Part shown: positions 48,890 through 57,789 of the stretch, one piece after another
Layout of the letters: each line of letters starts with the position of its first letter
Numbering within the stretch: position 1 is the stretch's first letter
NCBI GenBank assembly: GCA_947566075.1
Contig: CANOIM010000003.1
Location: 163,702 to 227,701 of the forward strand
DNA from: an uncultured Eggerthellaceae bacterium
GTDB lineage: Bacteria; Actinomycetota; Coriobacteriia; Coriobacteriales; Eggerthellaceae
Direction: 5' to 3'
Length of the DNA stretch: 64,000 nucleotides
The notes under the pieces: generated by a model
What the model was told of the DNA's origin: nothing
Database searches by the model: none
Seen by the model: the letters and a program-made list of their open reading frames with translations, nothing else
Translations under genes and position numbers: made by a program

Positions 48890-50166
48890 GCTGCGCTACG
48901 GAATGCTGCACCTTCGGCACCATCGAGGGGGGCGGCGTCACTTCGGCGAAGGGATTCAAGGCTGCGGGCATCCATGCGGGTTTCCGCGCCAACCCGAACC
49001 GGCTTGACTTGGCCCTGGTGGTGGCCGATGAGCCCTGTGCGGCGGCAGGCGTCTTCACCCAGAACGTCTTCTGCGCAGCTCCGGTGCGCTACTGCAAGCA
49101 TATCCTGGGGGCTGAGGAGCAAGAGGGTTCCTACGGTTGCGCCCGCGCCGTGGTGGTGAATTCCGGCAACGCCAACGCTGCCACCGGAGAAGCGGGCCGG
49201 GAGGCGGCTTTCGAGGCTGCGCGTCTCACGGCTGAGGCTATCGGTTGCCCCTCGAATGAGGTGCTCGTGGCCTCTACGGGCGTCATCGGGGTGCCGTTGC
49301 CTCTGGAGCCCTATCGTGAGGGGCTTCCCCAGATCGCTCGCCTGCTCTCAGCTGAGGGGGGAGCGGACGCGGCCCGAGCCATCATGACCACGGATACCTG
49401 CTCCAAGGAGGCAGCTTGCTCCTTCTCAGGGGAAACGGTGGGCTATGAGGGGTGCCGGTTCACCGTAGGGGGCATGGCGAAGGGTTCCGGCATGATCATG
49501 CCGGATATGGCCACCATGATCGCCGTGATCACCACCGATGCCCCCGTGAAGCCCTACGATCTGCGCCAGGCGCTGAAGCGGGTGGCCGATATCAGCTTCA
49601 ACAAGGTCACCGTGGATTCAGATACCTCCACCAACGACACCTGCATCGCCTTGGCTTCGGGTGCAGCTGCTCCTGCAGGGGCTGCCCCCTTCGAACCGGG
49701 CAGTCCCGCCTTCGAGCTCTTCGAGATAGCCCTCACGAAGGTATGCACGCGCCTGGCGAAAGCCATGGTCAGGGATGGCGAAGGGGCAACGAAGCTGGTG
49801 AACGTCACCGTGGCTGGTGCGCGAACGGAATCTGATGCCGACGCTGCTGCCCGGACGGTGGCCAATTCGCCCCTGGTCAAGACGGCCATAGCGGGTCACG
49901 ATGCCAACTGGGGGCGCATCGCCGCAGCCCTGGGCCGTTCAGGGGCCCAGTTCAACCAGGAGGATGTGAACATCTCCATCCTTGGCATCCCGGTATGCCA
50001 AGGGGGCTTGGCCCTTCCCTTCGATGAAGAGGAGGCCCTACGGCGCTTTGAAGACCCTGAGATATCCATCCAGGTGGACTTGGGGGCGGGCACGGCCCGC
50101 ACCACCCTATGGACGTGCGACCTCACCCATGATTACATCTCCATCAATGGAGACTACCGCACCTAG
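48886..50166 (+). CDS. argJ: Glutamate N-acetyltransferase / amino-acid acetyltransferase
   Basis: 426 residues; recycles the acetyl group of N-acetylornithine onto glutamate, allowing a cyclic arginine pathway. The autoproteolytic site is GMIMPDMATMIAV with nucleophile Thr210; NSGNANAATGEAG and the C-terminal INGDYRT are diagnostic. Starts inside the argC stop. Cyclic use means argA and argE may be unnecessary. Confidence 0.95.
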   Translation: MSCATECCTFGTIEGGGVTSAKGFKAAGIHAGFRANPNRLDLALVVADEPCAAAGVFTQNVFCAAPVRYCKHILGAEEQEGSYGCARAVVVNSGNANAATGEAGREAAFEAARLTAEAIGCPSNEVLVASTGVIGVPLPLEPYREGLPQIARLLSAEGGADAARAIMTTDTCSKEAACSFSGETVGYEGCRFTVGGMAKGSGMIMPDMATMIAVITTDAPVKPYDLRQALKRVADISFNKVTVDSDTSTNDTCIALASGAAAPAGAAPFEPGSPAFELFEIALTKVCTRLAKAMVRDGEGATKLVNVTVAGARTESDADAAARTVANSPLVKTAIAGHDANWGRIAAALGRSGAQFNQEDVNISILGIPVCQGGLALPFDEEEALRRFEDPEISIQVDLGAGTARTTLWTCDLTHDYISINGDYRT

Positions 50167-50181
50167 CCGCGGAGGAGGACC

Positions 50182-51129
50182 ATGCAATTCGATAGGCAAA
50201 CGCGCTCTGACGGCGTATCCAGCATCACCGGAGATGTGCTGACCGAGGCCATGCCCTGGATCAAGCACGTCACGGGCAAGACCATCGTCATCAAATACGG
50301 CGGCGCGGCCATGGTGGATGCGCAGCTGCGGGCCGAGGTGATGGCGGATATCGTCCTTTTGAAGATCATCGGCGTGAATCCGGTCATCGTCCATGGGGGC
50401 GGCAAGGCCATCAGCGCTGCCATGGAGCGGGAAGGGGTACAAGTCTCCTTCGTTCGCGGCCAGCGGGTCACCACCGATGAAGCCATGGCCATCGTTCGCC
50501 GGGTGCTCACCGGAGAGGTGAACCAAGAGCTGGTGGAAGCCATGAACCAGCATGGCAACATGGCCGTGGGCATCAGCGGCGCGGATGCGGGCGTGCTGGT
50601 GGCCGAAGCCGCCTCACCGGACCTGGGGCGCGTGGGGCGCATCACGCGCATCAACCCTGCCCTGGTGGAAGACTTGGTGGCGGCGGACTACATTCCCATC
50701 ATCGCTTCCATCGCCATTGGCGAAGACGAGGGGTGCTACAACGTGAACGCTGATGTGGCGGCGGGCCATCTGGCCGCAGCCATCGGGGCGCACAAGATCT
50801 TCTTCCTCTCAGACATAGACGGCTACTTCGCTGATTACCCTGACCCGGACTCCCTGGTTTCTGCCATGACCTTGGACGAAGCGCGCCAGATCGTGGAGGA
50901 GGGTGCGAACACCGGAGGGATGATCCCTAAGCTGGAATCCTGCGTTCGCGCGCTGGAGGCGGGGGTCTCCCGAGCCCACATCGTGAACGGCACCACGCCC
51001 CATGCCCTGCTCTTGGAAACGCTCACGAACAAGGGCATCGGCACCATGGTGACGGGCCATGAGGTGCCTGCTGGCTTCGATCCGGCCCCTCTGGGCAATT
51101 TCGCCGCTAAGCTGATCTTCAATGAATAG
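50182..51129 (+). CDS. argB: Acetylglutamate kinase
   Basis: 315 residues; phosphorylates N-acetylglutamate, the controlled step in cyclic pathways and often inhibited by arginine. KTIVIKYGGAAMVDAQL and VIVHGGGKAISAAMEREG bind the substrates; NVNADVAAGHLAAAIGAHK and EGANTGGMIPKL are conserved. An N-terminal extension before the kinase core, as in arginine-sensitive enzymes, is present. GGAGGAGG precedes ATG 50182. Confidence 0.95.
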   Translation: MQFDRQTRSDGVSSITGDVLTEAMPWIKHVTGKTIVIKYGGAAMVDAQLRAEVMADIVLLKIIGVNPVIVHGGGKAISAAMEREGVQVSFVRGQRVTTDEAMAIVRRVLTGEVNQELVEAMNQHGNMAVGISGADAGVLVAEAASPDLGRVGRITRINPALVEDLVAADYIPIIASIAIGEDEGCYNVNADVAAGHLAAAIGAHKIFFLSDIDGYFADYPDPDSLVSAMTLDEARQIVEEGANTGGMIPKLESCVRALEAGVSRAHIVNGTTPHALLLETLTNKGIGTMVTGHEVPAGFDPAPLGNFAAKLIFNE

Positions 51130-51138
51130 GAGGCTCTC

Positions 51139-52371
51139 GTGATCTTGCAAGAGCAGATGAACCTGGAAGAACAGTACGTGATGGCCACCTTCGCGCGCAA
51201 AGAGGTGGAATTCGTCCGGGGCAGCGGCATGTACCTAGAAGATGCCCGGGGCAAGCGCTACCTGGATTTTCTCTCCGGCATTGGAGTGTGCAGCCTGGGC
51301 CATTGCCACCCGGCGGTGGTGGGCGCGCTCACCGATCAGGCAGAGAAGCTCATCCATGTGAGCAACTACTTCTACATAGAGAACCGCGGGCAGTTGGCGA
51401 AGAAGCTCTCTGAGCTGTTGGAGCGCGCAGTGCCCGAAGATAAGCGGATGCCCTGGAAGACGTTCTTCGCCAATTCTGGAGCCGAAGCCAATGAATGCGC
51501 CATCAAGCTGGCGCGCCTGGCTGCCCGGCGTCGCTTCGAAGCAGAGGGGAAGGACCCGGACACCGCCCCCACCCTCATCATCACCTTGGTCAAGAGCTTT
51601 CACGGGCGCACCCTGGCCACTTTGGCGGCTACGGGCCAAAGCCGATTGCATCAGGGCTTCGAGCCGCTGCCAGAGGGGTTCTTGCCCACACCCATCAATG
51701 ACATCGCGGCCCTGCGTCACCTGATGGATACGGTGGGTCATTCCGTTTGCGCCATCATGATGGAGCCCATCCAAGGTGAATCTGGCGTGAACCCCTGCAC
51801 GCCAGAGTTCTTACAGGAGGCGCGCCGCCTGAGCCAGGAGGCCCACGCGTTGCTCATCTTGGACGAGGTGCAGTGCGGCATCTTCCGCACGGGGCAGCCC
51901 TTCGCCTTCCAGGCGGCTGGGGTGATCCCGGATGTGGTGACCATGGCGAAGGGGATCGCCTCGGGCGTGCCTGCGGGGGCCTGCGCTGCCCGCGGCGCCT
52001 TCGGAGATGTCTTGCAGCCGGGGCAGCACGGTTCAACCTTCGGCGGCTCTAACTTGGCTGTCACCGTGGCCTTGGCTACCTTGCAGGAACTGGACCGTAC
52101 TGAGCTGTGCGCCCGCATCCAGCAGACGGGAGCGGCCTTTCGGGCCATGCTGGAAGAGCTGCCTGCTATCCAAAGCGTGCGTGGCAGCGGGCTCATGGTG
52201 GGGGCAGACCTCCAGGAGGGCCTGAGCGCCCCTGACATCACGAACGCGGCGCTCAAGGCAGGGCTCGTGGTGAATGCCACTGGTCCTTCTACGTTGCGCT
52301 TCCTGCCGCCGCTGATATGCGAGGAGAGCCACGGGCGCGAAGCCGCGGAGCTGCTATCCAGCGTATCCTGA
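51139..52371 (+). CDS. argD: Acetylornithine aminotransferase
   Basis: 410 residues, PLP fold-type I class III. YLDFLSGIGVCSLGHCHPAV, FFANSGAEANECAIKLAR, SFHGRT, LILDEVQCGIFRTG and TMAKGIASG with the PLP Lys271. Converts N-acetylglutamate semialdehyde to N-acetylornithine. GTG 51139 lies six bases after GGAGG. Last gene of the visible arg operon; argF, argG, argH and argR are not in the window. Confidence 0.94.
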   Translation: MILQEQMNLEEQYVMATFARKEVEFVRGSGMYLEDARGKRYLDFLSGIGVCSLGHCHPAVVGALTDQAEKLIHVSNYFYIENRGQLAKKLSELLERAVPEDKRMPWKTFFANSGAEANECAIKLARLAARRRFEAEGKDPDTAPTLIITLVKSFHGRTLATLAATGQSRLHQGFEPLPEGFLPTPINDIAALRHLMDTVGHSVCAIMMEPIQGESGVNPCTPEFLQEARRLSQEAHALLILDEVQCGIFRTGQPFAFQAAGVIPDVVTMAKGIASGVPAGACAARGAFGDVLQPGQHGSTFGGSNLAVTVALATLQELDRTELCARIQQTGAAFRAMLEELPAIQSVRGSGLMVGADLQEGLSAPDITNAALKAGLVVNATGPSTLRFLPPLICEESHGREAAELLSSVS

Positions 52372-52489
52372 GCGCTTACCAGGGGGATTGTGGAGATTTG
52401 ACCCGTAAGCAGCGCCAGTGGGGTAAGCCGGATGGATACCCCTTAGGTGACGATGCTACAATCTCCCAAACACATCTCAGGAGGTGCGT

Positions 52490-54691
52490 ATGGCGTCTCG
52501 TGCCGTCAAGGGCCGCTATCATGTGAAGAAGAAGTCAGGGAAGGTCATCGCGCTTTCCATCCTCGCTGTCATCATCGCCGTGGTCGTCGCGTTCTGCATC
52601 GGCGGCATCGCTCTGGCCAATTCCTGGCTGGAAGACCTGCCTGATTACTCCAACGCTGATCAGTTCTCCACCTCGTCCACGTCTGTGGTCTATGCTTCTG
52701 ATGGCGAAACGGTGCTAGCGGAATTCCAGTTGGAGAACCGCGAACCAGTGGAACTGGACCAGATATCCCAGTACGTCAAAGATGCCACCATTGCCACGGA
52801 AGACGAGCGCTTCTACCAGCATAATGGCGTTGACCTCATGGGTACCGTGCGCGCGGTGGTCAACAACCTCATGGGCCGCAGCCGCGAAGGCGGTTCTTCC
52901 ATCACCCAGCAGCTGGTGCGCAACACCGTGCTCTCAGAGGAGATGTCGGAGATATCCTTCAAGCGCAAGATCCGCGAGATGGCTCTGGCCACTAAGCTTG
53001 AGGAATCCTACGGCAAGGATGACATCCTGCTGATGTACCTGAACACCATCAATTACGGTTCTGGCTCCTATGGCATCCAGGCCGCCGCTGAACGCTACTT
53101 CTCCAAGCCTGCCTCTGAGCTCACCTTGGCCGAGGCGGCTACGTTGGTGGGCATCCCGCAGTCTCCCACCTACAACAACCCCATTGATCACATGGAGAAC
53201 TGCAAGTCTCGGCGCAATACCGTGCTCTCGCGCATGGCTTCCAACGGTTATATCACCGAAGAGGAAGCCGAAACGGCCAAGGCCGAAGAGATCGTCCTGA
53301 ATCCTACAGAACCCTCCATGACGGGCATCACCGCCTATCCCTATTTCACCAGCTACGTTCGCAATCAGCTGATGAACCAAGAGGGCAAGTACGCGTTCTC
53401 CACTGCTGATCTGTTCGCCGGAGGGTTGAAGATCATCACCACGTTAGATGTGAATGACCAGCAGGCGGCTGAAGCGGCGGCGGCTGAGAAGGAAGAGGAA
53501 GTGGGTGAGCCCTTCGAAGTGGCCCTTTGCGCGGTTGATCCTGACAACGGCTACATCAAGGCCATGGTGGGCGGCAGTGACTACGACAACCAGCAGGTGA
53601 ACATGGCCACCGGCGAAGGCGGTTCGGGCCGCCAGGTAGGGTCTACCTTCAAGGCATTCACCTACGTGGCTGCCCTGGAGCAGGGGATAGACCCAGACAC
53701 CCTCATCGACGCGGGTTATTCCGTGAAGCTGGATGGTGCCAATGAGGTGTTCAATGTCAACAAGATGAACTTCGGCACGCGCCCCATCAAGAGCGCCTTG
53801 GCTGTCTCCTCTAACACCGCCTTCATGCGGCTCATCATGTCCGTGGGAGTCGAGAACGTGCGCGATGTGGCAGAGCGCATGGGCATCACTTCGAACATCC
53901 AGAACGTAGCGGGGATCACCTTGGGGATAGATTCGTTCACGCCTCTGGAAATGGCGGATGCCTATGCCACGCTGGCCAATGGTGGCATCCATTATGACCC
54001 TGAATGCATCATCTCCATCACTGACCGCTCGGGCAAGGTCATCGTTGACAATTCCTCTCCTGAGGGGGAACGGGTGCTTGAGCCGGAGATAGCAGCAGCG
54101 GCCGTTGAGGGGCTAGAAGGCGTGGTGAGCGGTGGCAGCGGCACTGAGGCGCGGCTCTCCTCTGACCAGCCCGTGGCAGGCAAGACCGGCACTACTGATG
54201 ATAAGAAGGACAGCTGGTTCGTGGGCATCACCCCGCAGCTTTCCGTTGCCATTTGGCTGGGAGAGCGGGCTGACACCTACGATCAGGCTTCCCGCATCCC
54301 CTCTTGGGCATCGGCCGCCAGCACCTTCGCCTACTTCATGAATCGCGTGTTGGAATATACGCCCGTGGAGCAATTCCCCACGGCTGATAAGCCTAAGTAT
54401 TTGGCTGACTATCGTGATTCCAAGAACCACATCGGTGGCAAGGGCAGCGGTTGGCAAGATGATGTGGAAGTGGATGCTAACGGCAATGTGATAGGTGGCA
54501 ATGCCACCCAGGAACCTGACAATAACGGCGAAGGTGGAGGAACTTCGGGGGGCAATGAAGGTGGTAACCAAGGCGGGAATCAAGGTGGTAACCAAGGGGG
54601 CAACCAACCTACCACGCCTCCGGATACCCCTGACCCTCCTGCCCCTGAGAATCCTGACCCGCCCACCCCTGAGACCCCAGCTGGCGCTTAG
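52490..54691 (+). CDS. Class A penicillin-binding protein (PBP1a-like)
   Basis: 733 residues; builds and cross-links peptidoglycan. One N-terminal membrane anchor (about 18-44), glycosyltransferase domain with catalytic Glu104 in ATEDERFYQHNGVD, and a transpeptidase domain with Ser385 in STFK, SSNTAF and KTG (565-567). The C-terminal tail has four GGNQ-type repeats, then Pro/Asp/Glu-rich sequence typical of cell-wall-spanning segments. AGGAGG precedes ATG 52490 by six bases; TACAAT (52457-52462) is a likely -10. Confidence 0.95.
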   Translation: MASRAVKGRYHVKKKSGKVIALSILAVIIAVVVAFCIGGIALANSWLEDLPDYSNADQFSTSSTSVVYASDGETVLAEFQLENREPVELDQISQYVKDATIATEDERFYQHNGVDLMGTVRAVVNNLMGRSREGGSSITQQLVRNTVLSEEMSEISFKRKIREMALATKLEESYGKDDILLMYLNTINYGSGSYGIQAAAERYFSKPASELTLAEAATLVGIPQSPTYNNPIDHMENCKSRRNTVLSRMASNGYITEEEAETAKAEEIVLNPTEPSMTGITAYPYFTSYVRNQLMNQEGKYAFSTADLFAGGLKIITTLDVNDQQAAEAAAAEKEEEVGEPFEVALCAVDPDNGYIKAMVGGSDYDNQQVNMATGEGGSGRQVGSTFKAFTYVAALEQGIDPDTLIDAGYSVKLDGANEVFNVNKMNFGTRPIKSALAVSSNTAFMRLIMSVGVENVRDVAERMGITSNIQNVAGITLGIDSFTPLEMADAYATLANGGIHYDPECIISITDRSGKVIVDNSSPEGERVLEPEIAAAAVEGLEGVVSGGSGTEARLSSDQPVAGKTGTTDDKKDSWFVGITPQLSVAIWLGERADTYDQASRIPSWASAASTFAYFMNRVLEYTPVEQFPTADKPKYLADYRDSKNHIGGKGSGWQDDVEVDANGNVIGGNATQEPDNNGEGGGTSGGNEGGNQGGNQGGNQGGNQPTTPPDTPDPPAPENPDPPTPETPAGA
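54547..54606 (+). repeat. Degenerate 12-base tandem repeats in the PBP gene tail
   Basis: GGTGGTAACCAA-type units repeat about five times and encode Gly-Gly-Asn-Gln. Copy number is likely to vary between strains by replication slippage. Confidence 0.6.
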
Positions 54692-54715
54692 GCCATCTGC
54701 GAAAGAGGAGACAAG

Positions 54716-55231
54716 ATGTCATTCGCTCGTACCCTTAAACCTGTGATCCTGGCGGCTGTGGCAGCCGCTCTTGCCGGATGCTTGGCGCTGACCGGCTGCG
54801 CTCAGCCTTTGGAGCAGCAGTCCTCTACTGAAGAGGAGGCGGTGACCTCACGGAGCTTCATGGCGAATGTGAATGAGGCCAGCGCTCAGCTGAATGAGAA
54901 GATGAGTGCTTTCACGGATGCTGTGGCTCGGGAGGATCTGGTATCCATGCAGACCCAAGCTGATGCCGCCTTCGCTGTTATCAGCCAGATATCCGAACTG
55001 GAATGCCCCGAAGAGCTGAATGACCTCAAGCAGAGCTATGTAGACGGCTGCACTCAACTGAAGGATGCGTTGAGCGCCTACCTCCAGCTCTTCATGGAAA
55101 TAGATGCTGCTACGGATGCTCATCCCTTCAACTACGATGGCTACGCTGACCGGGTTGCCCAGATCCAGCAGACCTATGACGAGGCGGTCCAGAAGCTCCA
55201 AGACGCTGATAATGCCGCCACTGAGATGTAG
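54716..55231 (+). CDS. Putative lipoprotein, helical
   Basis: 171 residues: basic N-terminus, hydrophobic segment and lipobox LTGC (Cys28), then a mostly helical, acidic domain with two spaced Cys. No family recognised; similar small helical lipoproteins occur in Actinobacteria. GAGGAGA precedes ATG 54716. It follows the penicillin-binding protein by 24 bases and precedes a U32 protease gene by 16, suggesting one transcript. Confidence 0.75.
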   Translation: MSFARTLKPVILAAVAAALAGCLALTGCAQPLEQQSSTEEEAVTSRSFMANVNEASAQLNEKMSAFTDAVAREDLVSMQTQADAAFAVISQISELECPEELNDLKQSYVDGCTQLKDALSAYLQLFMEIDAATDAHPFNYDGYADRVAQIQQTYDEAVQKLQDADNAATEM

Positions 55232-55247
55232 GCAGCCTGAAGCGTTC

Positions 55248-57752
55248 ATGAGAACCCCAGAGCTCTTAGCCCCTGCGGGCAGCAGGCCCGCACTCAATGC
55301 TGCCGTGCGAGCGGGAGCGGATGCGGTATACCTGGGCTTGGATCGGTTCAACGCTCGGCGCAATGCTGACAACTTCACCCTTGATACCCTGGAGGAAGCC
55401 TGTGACTACGTCCATCTTCGGGACGTGAAGGTCTACATCACCATGAATACGCTGATCTTGCCCGATGAGCTACGGGATGCTTCAGAGCTCTGCCGCCAGG
55501 CCTATCGGGCGGGGGCGGATGCATTCATCGTGCAGGACTTGGGACTGGCCGCAGAGGTAGCACGCACGCTGCCTGAAGGCACGTTGCATATCTCCACCCA
55601 GATGAACATCCACTCCGCAGATGGCCTGCGGGCCGCAGCGCAGCTGGGCGCATCCCGCGTGACATTGGCGCGCGAGATGTCCTTGGCTGAGATAGCCCAC
55701 CTGGTAGCTGTGGGCGAAGAGCTGGGCGTGGAATGTGAGGTCTTCGGTCACGGGGCCTTGTGCGTTTGCTATTCCGGCCAATGCCTCATGTCCTCCATGA
55801 TCGGGGGCCGTTCTGCGAACCGCGGGCTTTGTGCCCAGGCCTGTCGTTTGCCCTACAGCTTGGTGAATAGCAACGAACCTGAGAAGGAATTGCGTTGCCC
55901 GGGGGAGTTCCTGTTGTCTCCCAAGGATCTCATGACGGCGGAGCGCTTGGATGAGCTTGTGGAAGCGGGTGTGGCCTCTCTTAAGGTGGAAGGCCGCATG
56001 AAGTCTGCGGAATACGTCTTCTCGGTGGTGTCTGTCTATCGTCAGGTGCTCGATAGGCTAATGGAACAGGTGGAACAGGGGTCGGTTCTGCGTTCCACGT
56101 ACGTGGAACGCAGAACCGACCCCTGTTCCAGTCCCGCCCTGACCCCTGAAGAGCGGGAGACGTTGGGATCGGTCTTCTCCCGGGGCTTCACGGGCGGGTA
56201 CTTGGACGGGGAGAGCGGGCCTGACCTCATGAGCTTCCAGCGGCCGAACAACCGCGGGCAGTTTGCAGGTCGGGTGAAGGCAGTGTCCGGGGAAGAGGTC
56301 ACAGTGAGCCCTGAGATAGACCTGGTCCCCGGGGATCTGCTGGAGTTCTGGACGCGCAAGGGCAACGTGCGCATTCCGGTGCCCGCGGATGCCGTCTTCA
56401 CGAAGCGCAGCTGCCGGTTCACCTCTGAGGACGCGCGCAAGGTGCGCAATGGGGATAGGGTCTTCCGCATCCGCTCAGCCGAGGCAGCCTTCGTGCCCGA
56501 TGATCTTCTACCGCGCATTCCCGTCAAGGGCGAAGCGTGGCTCAAGTTGGGTGAGCCTCTGCGCATGGAGTTCACGCCCTTGGCCGCTGAAGGGAGTCCG
56601 GCTGTTGAATGTGGCACTGCTGAAGGGCCCGTGGTAGAACCGGCCCGCACCCGGGCCGTGACAGCCGCAGATGTGGAAGAGCATGTGGCGCGCATGGGCT
56701 CCACTCCCTTCCAGCTGGCCTGTTTGGAAGTACACCTGGATGAGGGGGTGGGTCTGGGCTTCTCCCAGATCCACCACTGTCGGGCACAGGCCCTGGATGA
56801 TCTTCAAGCCAAGCTGCTCAAGCCCTATCAAGACCGCGTGCTCCCGAAAGCCGTCAAGCCCACGAAGCTTCCGGCGAAGGCAGCCCAGGAGTGTCTGATC
56901 TGTGCTTGGGCCACCAGTCCCGAAACAGCTCGGGCTGCCAAGCGCACGGGGGCTGATGTCATCTACGTGCCTGCCCTCAACTATCAGCGGGGCGCTGCGG
57001 AGGTAGCGGGGCTACGTGTCAGCGATGCTGACCAAGCGGGGTATCCGAAGGGATGCGTCATCGCCCTTCCATCCATCAGCCATGATGGCTGCGGCGCTTC
57101 GGCTGAAGCGAAGCGCCATCTGGACGTGTGGAAGAATGTGGCTGAAGGCACACCCGTGCTCGTGGGTTCCTTCGGGGCTCTTGAGCGGGCCTCGGAACTG
57201 GGTTGCACCATTGAAGTGGACGCACGCTTGCCGCTGGTGAACCCTCAGGCGCTTCAGGTGGCTCAGGCATTCGGGGCCGAGGGCGTTTGGCTCTCACCGG
57301 AGTTGAATCTGGCCCAGATAGCTCAGCTGGTCGAAGGGGCTTCGGTAGATACGGGGATCAAGGTCTATGGAGCCCAGGAGCTGATGGTCACGGAGCATTG
57401 CCTGCTCACCAGCCAAGGCCCCTGCGCTGAGACGTGCTCTACTTGCACGCGGAGGCGCGTGCCCTTCAGCCTGAAAGACCGCAAGGGTTACCTGTTCCCG
57501 GTGGTGACCGATGAGGTGGGTCGCAGTCATCTGTACAACGCTGTGACTACGGATCTGGTACCCGAATTACCTGCCCTCATTCGTTGTGGCATCACGCGCT
57601 TCATGGTAGACACCACGCTCATGGATGTGGAACAAGCCTCCCAGGCCATCGGACGCGTGAAGCAGGCCCTGAAGCGGGCGCTGGATAGCGGGGATGCGGT
57701 TCCTAAGATGCCGAACACCACCTCCGGCCACCTCCACCGCGGCATCCAATGA
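55248..57752 (+). CDS. U32 family peptidase with long C-terminal domain, carrying a palindromic insertion
   Basis: 834 residues. N-terminal U32 core: ELLAPAGSRPALNAAVRAGA, HISTQMNIHSADGL, GALCVCYSGQCLMSSMIGG, NRGLCAQACRLPY and VASLKVEGRMKSAEYVFSVV; a long C-terminal part (DUF3656-like plus an extra Cys-containing segment CAETCSTC) follows. A 60-bp perfect palindrome (56071-56130) sits in frame just after residue 274 and adds about 20 residues (SVLRSTYVERRTDPCSS region) between the conserved VYRQVLDRL helix and LTPEERETLGSVFSRGF. Homologues usually have a short loop here, so it is a likely insertion that leaves the protein readable. Confidence 0.88.
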   Translation: MRTPELLAPAGSRPALNAAVRAGADAVYLGLDRFNARRNADNFTLDTLEEACDYVHLRDVKVYITMNTLILPDELRDASELCRQAYRAGADAFIVQDLGLAAEVARTLPEGTLHISTQMNIHSADGLRAAAQLGASRVTLAREMSLAEIAHLVAVGEELGVECEVFGHGALCVCYSGQCLMSSMIGGRSANRGLCAQACRLPYSLVNSNEPEKELRCPGEFLLSPKDLMTAERLDELVEAGVASLKVEGRMKSAEYVFSVVSVYRQVLDRLMEQVEQGSVLRSTYVERRTDPCSSPALTPEERETLGSVFSRGFTGGYLDGESGPDLMSFQRPNNRGQFAGRVKAVSGEEVTVSPEIDLVPGDLLEFWTRKGNVRIPVPADAVFTKRSCRFTSEDARKVRNGDRVFRIRSAEAAFVPDDLLPRIPVKGEAWLKLGEPLRMEFTPLAAEGSPAVECGTAEGPVVEPARTRAVTAADVEEHVARMGSTPFQLACLEVHLDEGVGLGFSQIHHCRAQALDDLQAKLLKPYQDRVLPKAVKPTKLPAKAAQECLICAWATSPETARAAKRTGADVIYVPALNYQRGAAEVAGLRVSDADQAGYPKGCVIALPSISHDGCGASAEAKRHLDVWKNVAEGTPVLVGSFGALERASELGCTIEVDARLPLVNPQALQVAQAFGAEGVWLSPELNLAQIAQLVEGASVDTGIKVYGAQELMVTEHCLLTSQGPCAETCSTCTRRRVPFSLKDRKGYLFPVVTDEVGRSHLYNAVTTDLVPELPALIRCGITRFMVDTTLMDVEQASQAIGRVKQALKRALDSGDAVPKMPNTTSGHLHRGIQ
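56071..56130. repeat. 60-bp perfect palindrome (REP/RPE-like element) inside the U32 gene
   Basis: The 30-base left arm, starting TGGAACAGGGGTCGG and ending TTCCACGT at the centre 56100/56101, is matched exactly by its reverse complement. The length is a multiple of three and both readings are open. TGGAACAGG occurs once more directly before it (56062-56070), like a small tandem or target duplication. No transposase is nearby. Confidence 0.9.
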
Positions 57753-57789
57753 GGGGATGAGGACGATAGCCTACGTCCCCGTTGTCCCT

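Noticed and set aside
54547..54606. Short tandem repeats as a CRISPR array
   Set aside because: Units of about 12 bases with no spacers, coding for Gly-Gly-Asn-Gln in the PBP tail. No CRISPR or cas gene was seen anywhere.
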